A stretch of 64,000 nt of DNA from Leucogyrophana mollusca (taxonomy: Eukaryota; Basidiomycota; Agaricomycetes; Boletales): the NCBI GenBank assembly GCA_021014945.1, contig MU266341.1, forward strand, positions 62,001 through 126,000, given 5' to 3'. Both the position numbers and the translations under genes were made by a program. Below, piece after piece: positions 58,201-64,000 of the stretch. Every line of letters begins with the position of its first letter. Positions within the stretch are counted from its first letter, which is position 1. The notes beneath the pieces are model-generated. The model searched no databases. It worked only from the letters and a program-made list of their open reading frames with translations, and was not told the DNA's origin.

Positions 58201-58633
58201 GTTGATCTGAACAATTGGTCAACCCATTAACATGAATCGTTCCGCGGGACTTACTCTGTCTGGTCTGAGGGAGAGTAGCCAGCGCGACAGGGGGAGGAAT
58301 GGGTGGTGATGTGGGGGCGGTGGTGGGGTATGGTTCCGGGTCGTCTTCTATCGTTATCACGTCAACATGCTCTTCCTGGTCGATTTCCCCCTCGTCTCGA
58401 TTCGAAAGCGGTTCACCACCAGGTGAAGCATTTCCCTGTTGCGGCCTCTCGTTCTTTTGAAATATGTCTAGCAATGACCTCTGAGACACTGTTGACTGAA
58501 AGGAAACGTTAATACCAGGTGCAGCCATAACCGGCGGCGTAACCGCCAGGACGGCTACGCCAATAGAATATTGAATACAAACCGTTTTCGCTCGTAAGTT
58601 TCTAGCCGTCCTAGGCTTTCGTTTCTCCGCCAT
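55257..58633 (-). CDS. Elg1/ATAD5-like AAA+ PCNA-unloader (RFC-like large subunit)
   Basis: Starts MAEKRKPRTARNLRAKTVCI at 58633. The disordered N-terminus has TVSQRSLLDIFQKN, a plausible PCNA-interacting (PIP-like) or SIM region, and VDVITIEDDPEP. The AAA+ core begins WTTRWRPRRADEVLGNEHHA, with Walker A TLLITGPPGCGKTAAVYACA, EVYPGIGRRNSANLDRLVGD (typical of ATAD5/Elg1), a Walker-B-type VVLLEEVDILFKE, and sensor-1 PVIMTCNGNAKHVPWSLRRQ. The last exons (ALSFNMCEPSLDDELGHSIL to ENIEADVER) are joined across an intron near 55800-55850. Elg1 with Rfc2-5 removes PCNA from DNA after replication. The Walker B reads LLEEVD rather than LLxDExD, as in the Elg1 branch. One 48-base intron (58207-58254) is stop-free and in frame. 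Confidence 0.92.
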
Positions 58634-58807
58634 GTCGTGCCACAAGGCCAGTCGAATGAATATTAGGAATCGAAGATGGCTCCAAGCCCAGGAGCGCAAA
58701 GCAACCAGCAGCGCGTCTGGGAACGCGTCGCGTGACAACAACCAGTGTGACGTGCGAACAACCACAACTCGGTCCAAGACCAATTGCCTCCAACCAAGTA
58801 CTAGTGA
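58634..58807. promoter_or_regulatory. Bidirectional promoter between Elg1-like and JMJD7-like genes
   Basis: 174 bases separate two divergent start codons, so both genes must share this region. It is not AT-rich and shows TGTGAC/ACGTGCG-like sequences near 58748-58760. Promoter role is inferred from position. Confidence 0.45.
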
Positions 58808-60231
58808 ATGTCAGGCTCTGTCTGTGAACAACCAACGATTGACTTGGAACTCCTGCAATGGATTTCACGAGAATATCATGGTTCGTGTCATTTTCTATAG
58901 CCTATCTGTCGGCGCTCAATTAATTCCGCAAGACATGAATGGGTCCTACATCGAGACTCTCGACACACCTCCAACGGCGGTGGAATTCTCTCGGCTTGTA
59001 CATATATCTCGACCTGTTGTGATCAAAGGTCTAATGATCTATCAATTACATGCTGAACCACACATGCCAACGGTTCACCAGGGCTCAAAGTGCCAGCTTC
59101 GGCGCGCTGGACCGACGATTATCTCGCAGAAAAGATGGGCGAACGGAAGATATCAGTAGCCCTCACGCCCAATGGGTAAGATTTCCGAAAATATAACAAC
59201 GTTCAACAAAAAAACCTTGCTCTTGTTAAGCTTGGCCGATGCGGTCACTCGTGGCTCCGATGGGAAGCTCTACTTTACTGAACCTTGCACAGATCAGATG
59301 ACTATGCGCGAATTTATGAGCAGACTGACTGCCGGTCAGGTTCTGCGCTCACATCACCCTCTACCGTCGCTGAACAACCCACACACTAGATCGAGGGGAT
59401 GAAACAGACGCAACGCTCTACCTCCAGTCCCAGAACGGGAACTTATATTCGGCTTCCTTCTTTGAACAGGATGGCCGGGACATCTCAGAATTTGAATCGT
59501 TAAGAGCGGATGTTCCTAGCAATATTTCATGGTGCGGTGAAGCTTTTGGTGAGTACCAGGGGTTATTTCTCGAAAATATTATGTATGCGACGCCTATCAA
59601 AAGGCAAAGCGCCGGATGCTGTCAACCTATGGATTGGAGACAGTCGAAGCACAACGAGTATACACAGCGGTAAACGTTGCCAACATCTGCCAAGGCAGTT
59701 CTGTTAGCTGAGCTGATGCATAGATCCGTACGAAAATATTTATACCGTCGTGCGAGGCTCAAAGCACTTCACACTCCTTCCTCCAACAGAGGGATGGTGT
59801 CTCCAAGGTTTGTCGCGTTGGCTCGTCGTTCGGGTTAACTCAGTTCAAGCGCTGGCTTATCAGAGCGCACTTATCCTCATGCCACATACACACGATCGAC
59901 ATCGAGTTCGTGTCTTTCGTTAACCCCTTCACCCTCGGATACACCCCCTGTCCGCTGGTCCTCGGTCGCCAGTCCCCACCTTCCGAATACGTTACCGCCG
60001 GAGGCTCATCCTCTGCACGTCACCCTCAACGCTGGGGATACATTGTACCTCCCAGTAGGCTGGTGGCACCACGTACGCCAGTCCGGGGACATTACGATAG
60101 CATTGAATTGGTGGTATGATGCGGAGGTTCAGGGCATGAGTTGGGTTTGGCTGAACGTGCTCAGAGGTGTGAGAGACGTACCACCCGGGAACGTGGAAGA
60201 AGAGAACTGTGAAACTACGATTAAACCTTGA
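58808..60231 (+). CDS. JmjC-domain hydroxylase, JMJD7-like
   Basis: ATG 58808 starts [20 protein letters not shown], splicing at the ATG-rich junction near 58879 to [20 protein letters not shown] and then [13 protein letters not shown]. Next comes the cupin core: [45 protein letters not shown] and [27 protein letters not shown], where the H-x-D pair of the iron site is His-Ser-Asp. This is followed by [14 protein letters not shown] and the second His in [15 protein letters not shown]. It ends [13 protein letters not shown] at 60231. JMJD7-type enzymes use iron and 2-oxoglutarate for lysyl hydroxylation of DRG GTPases (human case); the substrate here is inferred only. Introns number about seven. 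Divergent from the Elg1-like gene. Confidence 0.87.
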
Positions 60232-60411
60232 TGTATTTGTGCAAAAATGCTTTATTAAGCTGTGGGTTGCCAGAGGGCTTTGGGTGACTTAGAAACTTGC
60301 CCACGTGATATATGTCACAAGTCGTCACGGGTATGTCACAACTTTGGTCACGGTCAGCCTGAGGCAGCAGCAAATACCTGGTCGACTAGTACGTCCCCCT
60401 TAGGTAGCGCC

Positions 60412-61160
60412 ATGGCCAAGGATAAATCAGAAAAGAAGGACAAGAAGAAAAAGGAGACCGCCGAGGCACCTGTTGAAGCAGAGGATGTAGAAATGGATGA
60501 CGCCCAAGAGGTTGGATGCCCGTCAGCTCCTTTGCGCTGCTAATTCCTCATATTGCGCCAGTCATCCAAAAAGCACAAAAAAGAGAAGGAGGAGATTACC
60601 ATACCCCTCGAAGACTTATCTCCTCTCGCCCAGCCACTGGCGCAAAAGAAGCTTGTGAAAAAGCTGCACAAGACGATTAAAAAAGGTACGGTTCATCCTC
60701 GAGCACGTCTCCACTCGTCGCCAGAGATTCATGGCTTGCTCTAGCTTCCAAAGCTAGACAAGTAAAGAGAGGTGTCAAGGAAGTTGTAAAAGGCATTCGC
60801 AAAGGGGAGAAGGGGTAAGTACTGCGTGTCTAATTGCAATCTGGGGGACTGACACGCGTTGGCATCGCCAGCCTGCTTATACTTGCAGCGGATATAAATC
60901 CTATCGATATAATATCGCATCTACCCGTTCTCTCCGAAGAAGCCCAGATACCCTATGTATTCGTAACATCGAAGGAAGAGCTCGGCCACGCCAGCTCCAC
61001 CAAACGGCCGACAAGCTGTGTCATGGTTTGCCCAGACCAAAAGCGAAAACCTCAAAAGAAGGACACTGAGGCTAAGGACGACAAGGACGATGACTACCGT
61101 GAACTGTACGAGGAATGCCGGCGAGAAGTAGAGAAACTGGACCACAAAGTTGTATTCTAA
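60412..61160 (+). CDS. NHP2: H/ACA ribonucleoprotein subunit NHP2 (L7Ae/eL8 family)
   Basis: Starts MAKDKSEKKDKKKKETAEAP, a basic-acidic lead. After introns at about 60511-60555 and 60686-60747 it reads SSKKHKKEKEEITIPLEDLS, PLAQPLAQKKLVKKLHKTIK, KASKARQVKRGVKEVVKGIR and KGEKGLLILAADINPIDIIS, then HLPVLSEEAQIPYVFVTSKE, ELGHASSTKRPTSCVMV. The C-terminal tail is acidic and ends VEKLDHKVVF at 61160. RGxKEVxKxIRKGxKG and LILAADIxPIDIIxHLP are NHP2 hallmarks. It binds the kink-turn of box H/ACA RNAs and works with Cbf5, Nop10 and Gar1 in rRNA pseudouridylation. The tail is longer than in yeast. Upstream, GTCAC occurs several times within 50 bases. Confidence 0.93.
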
Positions 61161-61423
61161 CTCCTCCCGTCCAGCTGTCAGTCCTGTGTATCATAGATCG
61201 CGTTAATTATTGCTGTTCTTGCGCATGATTTTGCAGCCTCTGGGACATTGAATGAGCGGAGCGCGCAGCGTCGGGAACGAACGGGCGCAATGTGTCACTG
61301 TGTACATATTACCTGGATCCTAAACGAAAATACGTGGTCAAACACTTCTGGCTTTCACACGGATTGTGCTCTTCAACCTCTCGCAACCTTTCTGGTTCTC
61401 TTCACCGGTCGTCCTTTCTCGTT
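61161..61423. other. Intergenic spacer between NHP2 and Bfr1
   Basis: About 260 bases holding the NHP2 3' flank and the Bfr1 promoter. No gene is seen. Confidence 0.4.
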
Positions 61424-63207
61424 ATGCCTGCTGCAAAAACCAAGTCTGCGCCCAGCAATGGCTCAGCTAAGCCAAAGGGCACGAAAAGCACACCCGCCAG
61501 CACCGTAACCTCGTCGCCTAAAGCCCCAGAGCAGGATCAGGGAACGGCATCTTTCTCTGCCTCCGGAAAACCTGACAAGGCTGCATATGACGCCGAGCAA
61601 GAGAGAATCAAGTCAGAGATTGACTCTCTGCAAACAAAACTTGTGAGTGCACTAAAACCCGGGGCAGCCGGATGCAGCTGACATGTTCGCGCAGTCGGCT
61701 GTTAGGGAGAAAATATCCTTGGTCACAAAATCTGGTTCTGGCTCTGGCAATGACAGAAGGTCCACTTTGCGCGCCGAGATGGATAGTATACGTGGTCAAC
61801 AGTCTACCAACAAGTCGTCTCGAGGGAAAGTACTGGACCAACTAAAATCAATCCAGGATGGCATACAAAAGAAGGTCAGAAGTCACGAATATAGATCCCT
61901 TGGGTTTCGGCCTCATGTCATGCTAATTAGATCAAAGACTTGCAAGCTGCAAAGGGCAAAACGCCGTTCAAGACCGTTGCCGAGGTCGATGCTCATGTCC
62001 AGTACGTGTTCTCACTCGCCAGCTGGGCTCTATTTTTGACTTGTGTCGTGTTAGAAACCTAGAGAAGCAAGTGGAGTCCGGTAATATGAAGCTCGCTGAT
62101 GAGAAAAGGGCTCTTCAAGAAATTAGCCAGGCGAGGCGGATACGCAGGACGGTCGAACACTTCCAGGCAGACCAGGATAGCATTGAAGCAGATCGCCGCA
62201 CTGCCGATGAGCTCCGGCAACAACTCGATGACCCGGAGTCCAAGGCAATATCTGATCGCTACGAAGCTATCAAGGTCGAGCTCGATGAAATTAAGAAGGA
62301 AGCCGATGAGGCCTATGCCGGCCGCAGTAAGCTCTTCGAGGAGCGCGACGGTCTTCAGGCTCAGATAAACGCTTTGTTTAACGAAAAGCGGGAGTCGGCC
62401 CAGCGGTTCCGCGAGGCAAACGATCGGTATTGGACGAAAGTTAACGAAGACCGTGCTCGCCGGGCTGAGCGGGCTCGTGTGCAACGTGCAGCCGAGGAGA
62501 ACCAGAAAAAGCTGGACATTGCGGAGCGATTGCGCGAGGAAGCATCCGTGCCGGCATTCCAAGCGCAAATCGAGGATTGTCAAACCCTCATCGACTCGTT
62601 GTCTGGCAAGCCCAGCGGAACACTCTCCTCGGCTTCGTTGCCGGCCCGAACAGACGTCGCTGGTGTACCTAAGCTGGAGCCTAGGAAGGTAGAGGAGGCG
62701 GGAGATGGTCTTGTTGCGCGCAAGAAGAAAGGAGAGGAAGAGGAGTCGTACTTTGTTGGAAAGAGCAAGAAGGGGAAGAAGGGCAGCGCCAAACCATCAC
62801 CCTCCGAAACACCTGCCAACGCTCAGCTCAACGTTCCACTCGCCACCCTTTCCGCCCTTCTCTCACTCTCAATACCTCCCCCAACATCCACTGCTGACGT
62901 TGCTCGGGTCATTGAAGATCTCAAAACAAAGAAAACGTGGTTTGAAGCGAACCAGGCTCGGGTCACTGCAGAAAACATGGCCAAGGCCGAAGCCGATATA
63001 ACACGTCTCACCAACGGGGTAAAAACGGAGGGCAAAGGGGAGGCTGGCTCTGAAGTTGCTGAATTGACGCCGCCTAACGGTGGCGGAGAGCAACCTCCCG
63101 AACCGGCGCCCACCCCGGCGGACAAGGGACTGCCTGACACTGCCGTTCCTAGTGAAGAGGTGCAGGAGACGCTAGAGAATGTTAGGGAAGAGGTGGATGA
63201 AGAGTGA
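61424..63207 (+). CDS. BFR1: Bfr1-family coiled-coil protein (nuclear segregation / ER mRNP factor)
   Basis: Starts MPAAKTKSAPSNGSAKPKGT. After a low-complexity lead it is almost entirely coiled coil: YDAEQERIKSEIDSLQTKL, SAVREKISLVTKSGSGSGND, LRAEMDSIRGQQSTNKSSRG, VLDQLKSIQDGIQKK, then a helix LEKQVESGNMKLADEKRALQ and EISQARRIRRTVEHFQ, and FNEKRESAQRFREANDRYW. The motifs MKLADEKRALQEISxxR and KVLDQLKxIQDxIQKK are Bfr1 family signatures. The C-terminus has KKKGEEEESYFVGKSKKGKK, then Pro/Ala/Glu-rich sequence to VREEVDEE at 63207. Bfr1 binds polysome-associated mRNPs on the ER membrane and supports secretion and ploidy maintenance. The first four exons are short. Confidence 0.93.
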
Positions 63208-63538
63208 CCACGAGGGAGTTGGTGCATACCCAGGGACTCATCTTTATAGCATCTCATATATTACCAGATCGGTGCCTACCTATAACTGCAAACTATTTGT
63301 TTGTCCGAAAGGCAAGAGAGGAAAGTATTATTCGACTGAGCAGATCAAGAGCTGTACAATATGAGGACGGACTGGAGAGCAAGGAAACTAAAAAGCGATG
63401 GTCAATACAAATCGGCACAAGGAATGAATAAATGACAGAAGAGGGAGAGGTCGACATATACTGTTTTGCAAAAGGTTTACTATTCATCTCCACATCCCAA
63501 ATAACCCAATGGTATATTTTTCACCTAGTCAATTTCCA
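63208..63538. other. Convergent intergenic region
   Basis: About 330 bases between convergent stop codons, holding 3' untranslated sequence with AATAAATGA at about 63426. No gene is visible. Confidence 0.4.
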
Positions 63539-64000
63539 TCAAGACACGGCTTCTGCCTTGACAGATTCGTTGTCGGATTCGCCGGGTCCGGACGGGCGGG
63601 ATGGATTCAGTCCCAAGTCTTGTGAAGTAAACGACGTCACATCGAAGGTGTTGGCGGCACCATAATCAGAGAAGTGATGAACTGGGGGAATGGAGTCTTC
63701 TGGTGGGACGGACGAGTCCATGTAATTTAGCCCTCCAAAAGCGTCTGGATTGAAAGCGGAGGCTGATGCGTCCAGCGCTCCAACCGGAAAAGGATCATGC
63801 TGCAAACTTGCGAGCATGCTCGACGTTGTTGGAGTGTGACTCATGGCATGCTGAGGTGGCCGAACTTCCATGGCGTTGAAGCTCTCCTGCCCAGCCATAG
63901 GGGACAAGGTGAAGAACTGTTGCTGCATCACCGGTTCTACGGACGCTGCGACGGAGTTCGTGGACAGCGCTACGCTCCTCAGCACGTTCACGGCAATCCA
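63539..64000 (-). CDS. C-terminal part of an unrecognised protein, continuing past the window end
   Basis: The minus-strand frame is open from the window edge (base 64000) to the stop at 63539. The last 150 residues are Ser/Pro/Gln-rich and disordered: EPVMQQQFFTLSPMAGQESF, AMSHTPTTSSMLASLQHDPF, ASAFNPDAFGGLNYMDSSVP and NPSRPSGPGESDNESVKAEA. The composition, with acidic and aromatic-spaced DxF/DxY elements, suggests an activation-type tail of a transcription factor. However, no DNA-binding domain is in view, so the class cannot be told. The residues entering from beyond the edge (VLRSVALSTNSVAAS) look helical. Confidence 0.55.
   Translation of the reverse strand, partial: WIAVNVLRSVALSTNSVAASVEPVMQQQFFTLSPMAGQESFNAMEVRPPQHAMSHTPTTSSMLASLQHDPFPVGALDASASAFNPDAFGGLNYMDSSVPPEDSIPPVHHFSDYGAANTFDVTSFTSQDLGLNPSRPSGPGESDNESVKAEAVS

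Noticed and set aside
1..64000. tRNA genes
   Set aside because: I looked for TTCRANTC-type B boxes with matching arms and found no convincing cloverleaf. A tRNAscan run would be needed to exclude them.

Overview
The window is about 64 kb of nuclear DNA from a filamentous basidiomycete, most likely an Agaricomycete. Genes are compact and packed on both strands. Most are interrupted by many introns of about 45-60 bases, and the proteins are fungal (IQGAP/Rng2, Bfr1, Yos1, chitin deacetylase, HIS6, Ste20-like kinase). I see no intact transposon, CRISPR array, rRNA gene or convincing tRNA gene. About 26 protein genes can be supported. Nearly all had to be reassembled by hand from several exons, so gene ends are firmer than some internal splice sites.

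Layout. 1-7.4 kb: a divergent pair, the N-terminal part of a gamma-tubulin complex protein (GCP3/Spc98, minus, cut by the window edge) and a full IQGAP gene (plus). 7.7-17.4 kb: a WW/FF-domain splicing-type factor, an ER-type Hsp90 (GRP94-like, with signal peptide and HDEL) and an unrecognised low-complexity protein. 17.7-20.8 kb: a secreted/membrane kelch protein (minus). 20.8-28.1 kb: the gene-poor part, with one small hypothetical gene and a C2H2 zinc-finger gene. 28.1-33.6 kb: MIX23, GILT-type thiol reductase, Yos1 (minus), mitochondrial ribosomal protein uL22m and OST1/ribophorin I. 33.8-43 kb: a small secreted protein (minus), a mitochondrial PPR protein, a membrane-anchored aspartic protease (minus), hydroxyacid-oxoacid transhydrogenase and HIS6. 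43.4-49.4 kb: ribosomal protein L35, a germinal-centre-type Ste20 kinase and a GPI-type chitin deacetylase (minus). 50-58.6 kb: a minus-strand run of TFIIF alpha, a bHLH factor and an Elg1/ATAD5-like PCNA unloader. 58.8-64 kb: JMJD7-like hydroxylase, NHP2, Bfr1 and the C-terminal end of an unknown minus-strand gene.

Themes. This is mainly a housekeeping region without an obvious biosynthetic cluster. Several neighbours serve the secretory pathway (ER Hsp90, Yos1, OST1, GILT, aspartic protease, chitin deacetylase, Bfr1). The most notable item is the ER Hsp90: GRP94 is generally described as missing from fungi, yet this gene has a signal sequence, an acidic linker, Hsp90 ATPase motifs and a terminal HDEL, and its promoter carries two copies of the UPR-type element TGACGTG. 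The same gene needs a 15-base microexon and a GC-AG intron to read correctly. Two further GC-AG introns are inferred, in the kinase gene and the zinc-finger gene.
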